Assembly: GCF_022201045.2 (NCBI RefSeq)
Contig: NC_068561.1
Coordinates: forward strand, 24,682,501 to 24,746,500
Origin: Citrus sinensis
Lineage: Eukaryota; Streptophyta; Magnoliopsida; Sapindales; Rutaceae
Length of the DNA: 64,000 nucleotides
Reading direction: 5' to 3'
Of this stretch, positions 34,002 to 45,789 are shown one piece after another. The notes under the pieces were generated by a model. That model had not been told where the DNA came from and did no database searches. It saw only the letters and a program-made list of their open reading frames with translations. The number at the start of each line of letters is the position of its first letter. The first letter of the stretch is position 1. The position numbers were made by a program, and so were the translations under genes.

Positions 34002-37000
34002 AATTTTTTTTTTTGATTAAGAGGGGCTCTTAACAGAGCTAAGAAGTAACAAGACGGGGATAGACTACCCCATAATTATCTTGGGACATAAACTGGAGCA
34101 CTCCTTTAGGAGGAGAGTTCAAGACATGAAGTCCTAGCGGGAGGGAACAAGCTAAAGTAGCTAAATAATCCGCGGCAAAATTCGCCTCCCTGTAAACATG
34201 AGTAATCTCCACCCGCCAGTTGCGTCTGATGAGTTCTTGAATGGCACGAATGAGGGTAGAAAACTCATTGGGATTCACCATGTTATTCTTCACAAGTTGA
34301 GTAACGCAGCGACTATCAACCTCAACACAAAGCCAACGGATCCCTTTATCCCACGCAAGAGTCAGCCCTTGGTAAAGACCCCATAATTCCGCCGTGGTCA
34401 CTGAACAATTCCCTATATTCATCCCAAATCCAACAACCCAATGACCACTGTGATCTCGAATCAGGCCCCCTGCAGCAGCTACACCATTCACTTTGCAGGC
34501 ACCATCTGAATTCAACTTGCACCATGGCCAATTCGGAGGCGACCAACCAATCCATTTGTTGACTTTTTTATTTGTCAAGCTCAAAGAAGACCCTTGAATT
34601 AAAATCACCTCCTCCGTGTGAGCCTTGACATCATTAACCATGGATAGACTGTCCATAGCTAATCCATTCACCCAGAACTGGTTCCTCCAATACCATAGTC
34701 TCCATATCGCTATACCAAAGAAGCAAACCCAATTTCGAACTCCAGAAATAGGCCATGCATTCTGGAGATTATTCATCATCCATTCTTTAAAAGGAGCTTG
34801 GAAAAAACGCTGCCTCATTGCTACAGGAATCACTCGATACCAAAAACCTTTCGTACCCATGCAATCTCTTAACACATGCAAGATATCCTCAACCGGGGCC
34901 CCACATCTATCACACTCAGTATTTATCGCCATGTGGCGCCATGCAATTTCAGTTTTGGTTTTCAATCGGCCATGAAGAGCTAACCAAATGAAAACTTTAA
35001 CACCCTGAGGGCCTTGCCACTTCCAAACCATATTCCAACTAGTATCCTGTAAAGAAATATCCGGAGATCTGATAACATTATAAGCCGAGGAGGCTGAGAA
35101 ATTCCCTTTATTAGAATGCGACCAATAGAATTGATCCGGACCTAACAAATCTGAGGGAGGATGTATGGACGCAATCTTCATGATGGCCGTGTGAGGGAGA
35201 AAAAGATCAAATAATGCCCAGTTCCATTGCCCATTCGCTGCCACACAATCAGCAACCATTAAGTTAGTGAGGTGATCGGGAATAGGAGAAGTGACCTGGT
35301 TCGCAAGGGGCTTATCCTTATACACCCAACAATCCCACCAAAAATGGATTCTTTTACCATCACCAATAGACCAGCTCCTACTTAACATCGTATCACTCCA
35401 AATCCTTCCAATAGCTTTCCACATATGAGATCCATAGCGAGTCGGCAAGGACAGAGGGGGGTTGGAATTATTAACCCCATATTTTGTACACAGAACCTGA
35501 ACCCATAGGCTATCCTTAGCTGAGATGATTCCCCAACTAAGCTTCATTAAAAGCGCTTTATTCATCACGTTTAGGTCCTTAAGTCCTAAGCCTCCATAAG
35601 CCTTTGGTTTGCACAAAGTATCCCAGCTAACCATACTCATCCGCTGCTGATTTGAGTTACCACTCCATATGAATTTCCTGCACCCTTTATCAATCTTCAT
35701 ATTAATTCCAGTGGGGAGGCTAGTTGTTTGCATTGCGTAAACCGGGATAGCTTGTAAAACCGTCTGAGTAAGGGTTATTCTGCCAGCCAAAGACAACAGA
35801 GATGCATGCCAGCCCGACAAACGCCTTTCCACTTTGTCAATAATGTTCTGATATGTATGCTGTGATACACGAGTATGCAGCAGCGGCATCCCAAGGTACG
35901 TGCCCAAGTCCTTGGTTACGGAGAAACCAAGTTCAGCCCCAATTCTTTTCATGTCCCAAGCCGAAATATTTTTGGAAAAGAAAACTTGAGATTTAGCCTT
36001 ATTAACTTTGGCTTCCGAGCTCTGGCAAAAATTATTCAAGACCATATTTATCACCCCAGCTTGTTCAATGTCTGCTTCAGCCAAGAGTAAAAGGTCATCG
36101 GCAAAAAATAAATGAGTAAGAGGGGTACCACGACGAGCAAGTCGAATTGGCCGCCATTCCCCAGCAGTGACAGCTCTATTAATCCCATGGCTGAGCCTCT
36201 CCACACAAAGAACAAAAATATACGGGGAAAGAGGGTCTCCTTGTCGTATACCACGGGAGGGAACGAACTCCTCAGAAGCTTCACCATTCCATAATATTCT
36301 CATTGTAGCTGAAGTAATACATGCCATAATGATCTGGATCATATCTCTAGGCAGTCCCGTTTCTTGCAGCGTCTCATAAATAAAATCCCAGTTAAGTCTA
36401 TCATACGCCTTTTCGAGATCCACTTTAATTGCCATGAATCATTTCTTCCCCGCTTTCTTGCGCATGGAGTGAATAACTTCTTGGGCAATCACAATATTAT
36501 CAGTGATATGACGGCCAGGCACAAAGCTAGTTTGCTGAGGACCAATAAGAATCGGCATTAGGGCCTGCAGTCTGTTAGCCACAATTTTAGAAATGGTTTT
36601 GTATGCCACTGTGCATAAACTAATCGGTCGATACATTTTTAGATTAACCGGATGGTCAACCTTTGGGATGAGAACTAGAAGCGTAGTGTTAATATCCTTC
36701 AAAATACTGGCGCTGCTGAAACTATTCTTTATAAATTTACAGAAAGAGTGGCCAACGATATGCCATTGGGATTGGTAGAAAATCGCATGAAGACCATCCA
36801 CGCCAGGTGCCTTTAGTGGCTTCATGCTAAAAATAGTCTGTCGGATTTCATTATCCTCGATGGGAGCCATAAGCCTGTGAGTGAGAGCTGCATCAAGGAT
36901 AGGGAAGCAGCCCCTGACTGGATATGGTCGGAAATCCAAAGTCTCACTAGTATAAAGGGTCGAGAAGAAAGCCGTAGCATGCTGCTTAATAATTTCATTA

Positions 37001-37562
37001 TCCACAATCCATTCCCCATTAGCATTCTGGATAGTTGTGATACGATTTCTTCTACGTCTAGCCAACGTTTTTTGGTGAAAATAAGCCGTATTTCTATCCC
37101 CTTGGATAAGCCATTCTTTACGAGATTTTTGAAGCCACAAAATTTCCTCTTGTGTAAGAATTTCCTCTAACTCCTTCTTCAGCTTTAGCTCTAACCTGGC
37201 CAAACTTCGTCGGGACTTAGTTTCTAACACCTTTTGAATCCCCCCCAGGCGTGCTAAGATCCGTCGCTTCTTTTGAAAAATATTCCCGAAATGGTCTCTA
37301 TTCCATTCCAAGGCCTTCTTCACAAAAATATCAGCAGCATTTAGATACGGCAAACTATTAATCCAAGCATTAGATACAAACTCCCCAAAAGAGTTGTCCG
37401 TAAGCCATGCAGCTAAGAAACGGAAAAGTTTTTGTCCCCTAACGCAACTGGCATCATTATTAAACCGAACTAAGATGGGTCTATGATCTGAAGCAATTTT
37501 TGGCAGGTGTAAAACTGCATTGTCTGGATACTTGTGTAGCCACTCTGAAGCAATTCGTGTGG
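34002..37562 (-). mobile_element. 5'-truncated L1-type LINE with RNase H, nearly open ORF2
   Basis: Minus-strand LINE ending in poly-A (T run from about 34002). Reading downstream: the end of the endonuclease (PKIASDHRPILVRFNNDAS); reverse transcriptase (LVLIPKVDHPVNLKMYRPISL, MAIKVDLEKAYDRLNW, RQGDPLSPYIFVLCVE, catalytic FADDLLLLAEA); a zf-RVT region (VFIWLALHGRLKT...CDRCG); and an RNase H domain (LNSDGACKVNGVAAAGGLIRD, VEVDSRCVTQLV, THVYREANFAADYLA). Coding ends at 34039. The frame is open across the element except for a single in-frame TGA at 36439-36441. ORF1 and most of the endonuclease are missing at the 5' end, so it cannot move on its own. Confidence 0.9.
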
Positions 37563-37801
37563 TTTACAGTTTCATCCGCAAAATTTTGACATGTGACAGA
37601 TCCATGTCTACTTGTGTGCACACTGCATTGATACTTGTTCCACAAATGAAATATTAATTAAGGGCCCAATTATAAACTATGGACGAAAGTATGGTTAGTT
37701 TATATGCTTGAGCTTACAACATTGTGGATTTATGTTTCTGTGAAATGATTAATGATCAAGAGAAATAATCAAAGAACAAATCTGTTAACATGCATTGTGA
37801 A

Positions 37802-39373
37802 TTAATTGACACGCGGAGATATGCGAGCATGCAATGGATTTTTCATCTCGATTGTGAACTCTGCTTTCTCTGATAAATCAACATCTTCATCCGCCTTATT
37901 CCACTCAAATTTCCAAATCAAATTTGCCACAAAATACTCTAAATTCAGGATAGCTAAACCAAGACCAGGGCAAACTCTCCTCCCAGCACCAAACGGCATC
38001 ATCTTAATTTCTCTGTTACGTGTTATGTCAAGGTTATTTTCCCCTCCGTTCTTATCATCACAATACAAAAATCTCTCGGGCTTGAACTCCAAGGGATCTT
38101 CCCACACATTCGGATCGCGCCCCATATCCGCCACCAAGAAGTTCACTGAGATACCTTTAGTCACAAGGTACCCGCCCAATTCAACATCCTCTGTCACCGC
38201 GTGTGGAGTGTCCAGCAAGTAAACAGGTGGGTGACGCCTCAAACCTTCGAGAATCACTGCTTTCAAATAAGGCATCTTAACCAAATCATCCTCATTAATC
38301 CACTGTTGCCCTTGTTCCACAACCCCATTAATTTCATCCAAAATCTTTGCTTGAATTTTCGGATACTTTACAACATTCGCCATGACCCAATGCAATGCAG
38401 TTGCTATTGTATCACTGCCATGGCTGATAAATTCATCACTCAAACTCACAATCTCACTCTCTTCGAGAACTTTCCGATCACTAGGAAGCCTCAATTCTAT
38501 TAGTGTATCAACATATGACTCAGAATCAATGTCCCTTTCTTCATTTTCTTGCTTAATTTTCTTTCTATCTCTAACCAAACCCACAAACACATCCTCTCTA
38601 CTTCTAATAATACCCAAAAACTTCTTCCAACGCTTTCTAAACAAAATTTTCCCCAAATCTGGCATGATTGCAAATACTTTCAGCTTATTAATGATCATAA
38701 AAAGCTTTTTCTGGGCACATCCCAGTTCCCTAATCTCCTGCTCTTCAACATTATTACCAAAACACATCTTAACCAACAAATAAAATATCGCATACCTAAA
38801 ATGCTCACAAACATAAACACCATCACCCCTACATTCACAGTATTCGCGTTTTAACTCACAAATTAATTTCTCCAACACACGTCCGCGTAAATGAGAATGA
38901 TTAAATTTAATACTTGAAGAGTGAAGAAAACCTGATGAACCGGTGAAATTATGGCGAAGAACACGCCAAGTTGTGCCATACGGGTACGTACTAATGCCCC
39001 TACGTTTGTTTGCAAAGATCAGATCATCAGCAATGCTGGTAATTTTCGGGCGGTCCGCGAAGACGGTGCCATTGTTGATGAGTGCTTGATGAGCTAGGGT
39101 GTTGTTGCAAATGTAAATGGAGGGTTCTGATCCCATTCTAACGGTGATGATGGGGCCATACTTGAGGCGGAGGGTGGAGATTATGGGTCCGAGTTGAAAG
39201 AGAGGTTTGCGGTGCCATAAGAAATGGGCAAGGAGGTGAAATCTTGGAGGTCCTGGTGGGAGATTTTGGGTGCTGATTTCTGAAGATGATGATAAGAGAA
39301 GAGCGAGAATAAACCTAACAAGAAAAGCGAGGAAGAGAGAAATTGGGATGATGATATAATATAGGATCTCCAT
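37802..39373 (-). CDS. CYP89A: CYP89-like cytochrome P450, 523 aa, intronless
   Basis: Haem-thiolate monooxygenase anchored in the ER membrane; the subfamily assignment rests on overall resemblance. An N-terminal anchor (ILYYIIIPISLFLAFLVRFI) is followed by the proline hinge LPPGPPRF. The I-helix reads SHGSDTIATALHW, the ExxR motif is EGLRR, the PERF-type motif is FKPERFL, and the haem loop is PFGAGRRVCPGLG with Cys near residue 468. It is full length for a P450 and single-exon, as usual for CYP89. Known CYP89A9 acts in chlorophyll catabolite oxidation, but the substrate here cannot be told. A truncated relative lies downstream at 32281-32680, so the pair is a decayed tandem duplication now separated by a LINE. 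Confidence 0.92.
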   Translation of the reverse strand: MEILYYIIIPISLFLAFLVRFILALLLSSSSEISTQNLPPGPPRFHLLAHFLWHRKPLFQLGPIISTLRLKYGPIITVRMGSEPSIYICNNTLAHQALINNGTVFADRPKITSIADDLIFANKRRGISTYPYGTTWRVLRHNFTGSSGFLHSSSIKFNHSHLRGRVLEKLICELKREYCECRGDGVYVCEHFRYAIFYLLVKMCFGNNVEEQEIRELGCAQKKLFMIINKLKVFAIMPDLGKILFRKRWKKFLGIIRSREDVFVGLVRDRKKIKQENEERDIDSESYVDTLIELRLPSDRKVLEESEIVSLSDEFISHGSDTIATALHWVMANVVKYPKIQAKILDEINGVVEQGQQWINEDDLVKMPYLKAVILEGLRRHPPVYLLDTPHAVTEDVELGGYLVTKGISVNFLVADMGRDPNVWEDPLEFKPERFLYCDDKNGGENNLDITRNREIKMMPFGAGRRVCPGLGLAILNLEYFVANLIWKFEWNKADEDVDLSEKAEFTIEMKNPLHARISPRVN

Positions 39374-40075
39374 GAGAGATGGTTTTGTTATTCATAGATT
39401 TTCCTTGTTAAATTATTGAGAGTATATTTTGAGGTTCGAAAATTGCTTACATTTACTTGTAGTCTCATACATTCTAGATGTGATGCAAAAATAATAAAGC
39501 GTAACGACGGAAATAATTAAGCATATAATAAGTATTTAAATGAAAATAGTTTATATGCTCTACTAAGTCTTTTTAACATGTCTCTTCGTCCTCTTTGGGT
39601 TCTACTACAAAATCCTTGAATTAATTTATACCATTTTTCTTATTCTTTCACATGCATTTTGTTTTATATTGTTTTTTCCTTCTTTTTTTTTTTTTGGATG
39701 TTACAAACTTTCAGTTATGTTGTGAAAGATAAGACTCGGTAGTCATTACATTAATTCCTGACTAATTATTTTACTTTAATAAAGTTGACTCTTGCTATCA
39801 TGTTTCACTAAAAAAATTGAAAAAAAGTCACCCCGTCATCTTGTGCGTGGGATTTAACAATTCATATTTTTCAAAAGTTCTAAGACTAAGTTTGTGCATA
39901 GAAAGTTTCAATGGTAATGAAAAACAGAAATCATCGGCCTGCTAAGGGGTCATTGTTTCATAAATTATTCAGCGCTCTCTTAACCTGTGATAAGAATAAG
40001 TCATATTGCCGAGTGCCATGCATCAGTAGTAGTTTGACTCCGTTATAATTATATTCCTTTCTCATAAGAAAAGAT
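39374..40075. other. Intergenic between the P450 and the first MMP locus
   Basis: Divergent upstream region: promoter of the P450 (leftward) and of the MMP pseudogene (rightward). AT-rich. No coding sequence or clear repeat seen. Confidence 0.45.
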
Positions 40076-40083
40076 TATAAATA
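40076..40083 (+). promoter_or_regulatory. TATA box of MMP pseudogene 1
   Basis: TATAAATA about 75 bp before the ATG. It is followed by ACATATCAAAGCATTGCTCT, a leader box shared by the other MMP copies, so this promoter descends from the common family promoter. Confidence 0.6.
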
Positions 40084-40158
40084 CTAGACACATATCAAAG
40101 CATTGCTCTGAGCTATTAACAAGAGCTTTCTTTCTAGTTCAATAAATATCACTCAACA

Positions 40159-40977
40159 ATGTCATCCAAATCGTTTCCTTTCTTCTCATTTACAGTACTC
40201 CCCTTTCCCTCCTCTCAAATTGCTCAGTTTCCGCTCATGATCACTCCCATGCCCAAAAAAAATCATCGTCATCGGCATGTGTGCTTTGATTCTGTGGCTT
40301 GCGATAGTTCAAGTAACCAAACTTATCCAAGTACTTTTCAAGCCCGCGGATGCCTTTAATTTGGTCTCCTTTGTGACACCCTTTCAAATGACAACACGAC
40401 GATGTGGGGTTGCAGATATCGTGAATGGCACAATTCGAATGCGTTCCAGCAAGAAAAGGCAACAACACAAACATCAAAATGGAGCCAGCCATTTTTACAC
40501 AGTCTCTCATTATTCAACTTTGAAGGAAGCCTCAGGTGGCCATCAACCAATTCCCATATCTGATGCCATGAAACCCGTGGTTCGTGCTTTTAAAACATGG
40601 GCCCCAAGCGCTCACTTACAAATTCTCACAAACACAGGACTGCACAAACGCTGATATCACGGTTAGTTTTGAAACTGGGGACCATGGAGATGGCTTCCCT
40701 TTCGATGGCCTTGGCAGAACCATCGCTCATGCTTCTGCCCCAGGAGATGGGAGGTTCCATTATGATACTGATGAGCCGTGGGCTGTGGGTGCAACAAAAG
40801 ATGCGTTTGATTTGGAGACTGTTGCATTGCATGAAATTGGGCATTTTCTTGGCCTCGACCATAGCTCAGTTGAGGGTGCAATTAATTATGTATGCTTACA
40901 TTGATCGTGGAGCGACAAAGGGTTTACATGGTGATGATATTCAAGGAATTAAGGCTCTATGTAATGTTTGGGCTTGA
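40159..40977 (+). pseudogene. Matrix metalloproteinase pseudogene 1 with inverted propeptide segment
   Basis: The signal-peptide start (ATGTCATCCAAATCG...) and the catalytic half are in plus orientation: [24 protein letters not shown] and [19 protein letters not shown] (zinc site intact). The frame shifts several times, and the Met-turn reads AINY before running out of frame. The propeptide stretch at about 40258-40390 is flipped: on the minus strand it reads LKGCHKGDQIKGIRGLEKY...FGYLNY...THADDDD, which belongs on the plus strand in this gene. The propeptide C-terminal part (the ELLESAIKTYQL region) is deleted. The flip plus deletion make this a rearranged pseudogene. Confidence 0.85.
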
Positions 40978-41806
40978 ATCTGCTTGATTAATTAATATTT
41001 TTAACTTTATTATATTTGAAATTTCAATGAATTTTGATTTCGCGTGCAGAGGAAGCAGTCCAGAAGACTGCTATTGTATTTTTCAGCTTGGTATGATAAT
41101 TTATTTTTCATATCTTTTGTATGAAGTATTTTTCCCTATATGGTATTTTTTGTTATTTAATATGATGGCCGCCTGGCCATTGTCTACATCAATTTAAGGC
41201 ACCAATTAATAACGGACATGTATGAGATAAATGTTAATTTTTTTTCATCAATGTGTAATATGCAATTTATGTTGCACTAATCAATGAGCATGACTTTTGT
41301 TTTTATCTGAAATGATTACATGACATTTAATGTTTACCATAGTAACTATAGTTACGCAATTATCACATTAATGAGATCGTTGCCACCGGTTTAATTAGAA
41401 AAAACTACTTTAATTAAGAGAAATTAGTAGTGTCAAACAATACAATTAATTAATTTTTTTAATGAAAATTTTTATCTAGGTACATTTTCGAAAATGTAGT
41501 TTTTCTTGAAGAGTAATATTTATTATTGCTAACGAACTGAAACAAAATCATGCATTAAGCATGGTTTTAAAATAATCATCATCATCATGAATTAAGTATG
41601 AAAAAAATAATATTAAGTTTGTTACAGGATGAAGTACCTTGTAGTAGAAATTTGGAAGCATTTTGTTTTTTATTGAAATATTGGAGGCAACTAAAAATAA
41701 TAAATGAAACACAAACAAATAGATACACATATATCGTTTAGGCGTTGGTCAAGTGTATATGCTTTTGGTAAGAAGTGGGCACTGTGTTATTGATGAAGTT
41801 GAAAAT
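40978..41806. other. Intergenic, no gene seen
   Basis: 3' flank of MMP pseudogene 1. AT-rich with no recognised feature. Confidence 0.45.
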
Positions 41807-41972
41807 ATACCTCATTTATTTTCTTTAAAAAGGTTTTTCACGTTTTTGACATATATAATTGGTAGTTTTAGGATAGAAAATTATCCATATATACCTCATT
41901 TATTTTCTTTAAAAATGTTTTTCACATTTTTGACATATATAATTGGTAGTTTTAAGATAGAAAATTATCCAT
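41807..41972. repeat. 84-bp tandem duplication
   Basis: Two adjacent copies of a unit beginning ATACCTCATTTATTTTCTTT and ending GATAGAAAATTATCCAT, differing at only a few positions. Confidence 0.85.
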
Positions 41973-42230
41973 CAAATGTATTTATTTCTGACTACGACCA
42001 TAAGTTAGTGTAATTTTATTTAAAAATAAAAAATAATTAATGGTTAACAATTAGTATTATAATATATAAAAAGTTGCACTTGAGAAAATCCATCCAAAAT
42101 AATATATATATATATATACACACACACACACGAACACACACCAAACGCATCTTAATTTATCTTCAACGACACAAACATGGAAGGGCAATTTAACAAATGA
42201 TTAACAATAAAAAAGGAAAATATTAATTGG

Positions 42231-43723
42231 TTAAACAAATTGGTCTAAGTATTCTTCAACGGTGGCATAATCAACATCGGGATATAGCTCAGAAGCCTCC
42301 ACTCCGGAAGATGGGTCGATTTCAAAATTGGTTTGTTCACCCTTCATAAAGATTGAGAAGTTGACTACTAACATAATCTTATCTTCATTAGAGGCATCTG
42401 CAAGAAAAATTAATGCAATTTAAAAAAAAAAATTCCAATTAAAATATATGTTAATTAATTATCGACAAGTAAGATGTTTAGTATACTTAATGCGCAAATA
42501 ATTTCTATAAACTATGTTTTCATCTTTTAGTAATAAATTTTTTTATCACAAAAAAAATGACTTTAAATAATGGTTAGTTCTTGTCATATATATATATTAT
42601 GATGAGTTGGCAACCTTGAATCATCTGAAGAATTTGGTCCTCTGTGACATAGATTTTTTCGAGTGTCTTCCCAATCTTCTTCTCCCAAAGAGCAACAAGC
42701 TCCTTGAATGAGTATATATTCTTCGGAGGTCTGAGGTAGAGAGTTTTGTTCAAGGTTCTTGGATCATCAACAGCTTTGATAGTGTAGGTTGCTATGTCTT
42801 CTTCCTTGTTAAAGATTGCTGCACAAGAACAAATAGTCATAATCATAATAATAATAACACCACCCAAAGCCTTTCAATTTTAATTCATTCTTTAAAGATT
42901 CAACCCGAATCGAAATTAATTTTTTTACGTACCCTTAGGTTGGCCATCGCCATAGAATAAAATCTTTTCTCTCGGAGGAGCAGTGGCCCCAGGCTGGGCC
43001 ATTGTAGGAAGAAAGAACCCGAAAGAGCAATTGCATGACACATAAGTGTGAGGAATCCCTTCAGCCTCAATAGCGCGGCGGATTTTTGCCTTTCTTGCAT
43101 AGCCTGATTTTGCTGGCTCAATTGGATGCCCAGCGTCAACATTGCTCCCATACTCAGTTGGAAAAAATCTCTGACCATTATTAATTTCATAACTTTTAAA
43201 TAAACATTAACACTACATAACTTAAGATTAATTTCACCTGAATTAAATTATAAGTTAATCAACGAACCTTGATGTTACCGACTTCTTTAATGGCAGCGAT
43301 GAGCTTAAACTGATCTTCTACTTCTGTTCGGCCTACTGCTGATATCACTACATCCACTGGTTTTATTGCCTTCACCAAACTTTCATGGTCATGGAGGTCT
43401 CCCTGCGCAATCAAACAATTAATCATATATAACATATTAATTAATTAATTGATAAATGTACCATAATCATTATTTGCTAATTAATAAGTATGTATGATTG
43501 ATAATCAGCATACATATATATATATATATTCACATTATACATAAAGCAAAGTGACGCCTTGGTTCTTAAAGTTTCCGATAAGTTGGCTCTTAACGGGATC
43601 GTGGACACTGCCTTCTCTAATCAACGCAAAGGTTGGGTGGCCAGCCTTTGCACTTGCTTCTACAAGAAATTTTCCAATGTTTCCAGTTCCTCCGATGATC
43701 AAAATCTTACTTTTCTCAGCCAT
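42231..43723 (-). CDS. PCBER/isoflavone-reductase-like NADPH reductase, 308 aa, five exons
   Basis: Cytosolic NADPH-dependent reductase of the PIP family (pinoresinol-lariciresinol, isoflavone and phenylcoumaran benzylic ether reductases), acting in phenylpropanoid/lignan metabolism. Exons are 43723-43541, 43402-43268, 43170-42933, 42818-42615 and 42397-42231. All splice sites are GT..AG, and the joined frame gives 308 residues, exactly the usual PCBER length. The dinucleotide-binding motif GGTGNIGKF lies at residues 11-19. The expected catalytic lysine sits in ARKAKIRRAIE (about K133). Other family blocks are RFFPTEYG, FYGDGQPKAIFNKEEDIATY and LYPDVDYATVEEYL. The methionine at 43723 is chosen over an upstream in-frame start because MAEKSKILIIGGTG is the family N terminus. 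Which substrate it reduces cannot be decided from sequence. Confidence 0.92.
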
Positions 43724-43818
43724 TGATCTTTTTTCTTTATGGGCGAACAAGAAGAGAAGTGAATAATTAAATTGAGAAGGTACAAGTTCTCTCGGAGATG
43801 CATTGAGCCAAGTTCACA

Positions 43819-43825
43819 ATTTATA
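43819..43825 (-). promoter_or_regulatory. TATA box of the PCBER-like gene
   Basis: Minus-strand TATAAAT about 95 bp upstream of the start codon. Confidence 0.5.
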
Positions 43826-45329
43826 GATTGAAACGAACGTGTAGCTTGAGGCCCTGTTTCATATTTTGGTAAAAGTGTATCTATTATTATTGGCAAAATA
43901 ACACTTACTATTTTTTTTTTTTTAAATAACAAATTATGCTGTCAAAATCAAGCTATAAATACCTACTAAACATTTTAAAAGCTTAACTAACTAAATTTAA
44001 CGGAGCCTAACTGCCTAAATTCCTTTCTTCTATGCGCCTAAATATTTGATAATTTGATTTGCTTCAACTGCTTAAGTGCTGAAATTAAACAATTACGAAG
44101 CAAAAAAGAGACTATTTGCACTGAAAGGTTAATACAGTCAACTCTCTTCTAGTAGAGACCCCGATGTTTACTGAAATATTTTCACTAAACCAAATAAAAT
44201 GTATTTCATTTCCGAGTGATGTAAGAGTCAATACTCAATATTTCAAGAAAAGTTGTTTGCGTGTAAGAGTCTAACGGTAAAACTATAAACATAAAATCAA
44301 ATCTCAATCGCTAAACACATCTAACGGCTGGTATCACAAGATTCAATTGTTTGGGCTTATACAAAATTAATGTGGTATTCATTTATTGAATGATAGTTAA
44401 GTAATTTTAGAATGTATAAAATTCATCATCCAATAAATGAATGACACATAATATTAGAATTTAAGTTGAAACTTAAATATTGAAATTCTGAAATTCTGAA
44501 ATTCTTAATATTATTAATAATTTATTGAGTATCATTAGTTCCTCTGTATAGTATAGTTGAAGAAAATTAACTTTGATCGCTCTTAAATATTATATTTATT
44601 ACATTTAGTACTTTGTTTTAATAATGGACTAAAAAGTAATGGATTGAAAAGTTTGTAGATAATAAACAAATTGCTGTGTGTTGTCAATTTATTTCACTAT
44701 TCACTTTTATCTGAAATTAAAGGCAAATAATTAAAAGTGCCGATATATATTCTAATTATCATTTTCCTGTATATAATTATATTTTTTTATCTAAAAAGAA
44801 ATTTTCCGACCCTGTGACATACTGACGTTGAACCATCGCCGATTAAAAAAAAAAAACAAACCTAATTATTCAATTGCTTTAGCAAAAAGCTGAGTATTGA
44901 CGAAGATTGCAGAATCAAAACGACAAACGTCCCTACCATTATCTTGATTCAGAAATCTCTAAATTTTTTTTTTCTTTTTAAACAATAAAGAAAAAAATGC
45001 GTGCTTTTGCAAGTCCCAATAATGTACATTTTGTCATATAATTCCTTGTTTCTTCTTCCACTGGATAAAGATAAGACTAAAGATAAGATCCAATTTCATG
45101 ATTGAAGATTTAATTTACAGTTTTATCCTTTCAGAATGAAAAAAATAAAAATGAAATGCGTATCCAGATTTCCCTTTGTCTGATGATTAATTATAGCATT
45201 ATGAACATTATAAAATATTAATTTTGATGGAAATTTTAGTACATTAATAAAAATGGAATTCAATAAAGGCAAGGAATTTAAATGTGCATTTCTAAAATAA
45301 AGCTATACACTACTGAGAGATATTCTAAA
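43826..45329. other. Intergenic, no gene seen
   Basis: AT-rich. An imperfect inverted repeat at about 44365-44465 (ATTCATTTATTGAATGAT against ATCATCCAATAAATGAAT) may be an old MITE. Nothing else is recognised. Confidence 0.4.
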
Positions 45330-45531
45330 GAGTAATGATACAGCCACAAACTCTTGTACAAACTTATTTTGTACAAACTGACGTGGCATTAATTTATTGG
45401 TTGAATAAAAATATAAATTAATAAAAACAAATCATGTGGGCCAAGTGATATTTAATTCAACCAATCTTATCATGCCACATCAGTTTGTACAAAATAAGTT
45501 TGTACAAGAGTTTGTGGCTGTATCATTACTC
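45330..45531. mobile_element. MITE, 202 bp, near-perfect 59-bp inverted ends
   Basis: Left end GAGTAATGATACAGCCACAA and its inverted partner at the right pair for about 59 bp with one mismatch seen. Flanks ATTCTAAA (45322-45329) and ATTTCTAAA (45532-45540) look like an 8-bp hAT-type target duplication with a one-base difference. Confidence 0.82.
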
Positions 45532-45639
45532 ATTTCTAAATAAGCAATTCTTTCACCACTTGATTGCGACAATGCAACAAACACCACTCCAGCCGGCAAT
45601 GGAGGTTGCTGGGCCTTCAAAGTTAAATCAAACTCATCA

Positions 45640-45775
45640 AATCCAAAAGTATGGACCCATTAGCCCATTTGCGACCCCAATTCGCATGGTTCTCGGTTGA
45701 CGTGGGCACCCCACATTGGTGGAGATTGCAGAACTCTTCTTCAAAACAGCTGCTGGCAAATAAATAGTACACCAC
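45640..45775. repeat. Inverted counterpart of 56355-56475, origin unknown
   Basis: The minus strand here (TATTTGCCAGCAGCTGTTTT, then GAAGAGTTCTGCAAT) matches the plus strand at 56365-56475 (TATTTGCCGGCAGCTGTTTT). Both read something like YLPAAVLKKS, so an old gene fragment is possible. I do not recognise it. Confidence 0.5.
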
Positions 45776-45789
45776 CTACAAATGATTAT

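Noticed and set aside
38201-38854. Plus-strand open frames of about 100-130 codons
   Set aside because: They are antisense shadows of the intact CYP89-like gene.
41807-41972. Possible CRISPR-like or satellite array
   Set aside because: Only two 84-bp units with no spacers; a simple tandem duplication.
44330-44470. Possible further MITE
   Set aside because: The inverted arms are short and imperfect and no target duplication is visible, so it is mentioned only in the intergenic note.
45485-45700. 71-codon frame crossing the right end of the MITE
   Set aside because: It begins inside a MITE arm and has no recognisable content.
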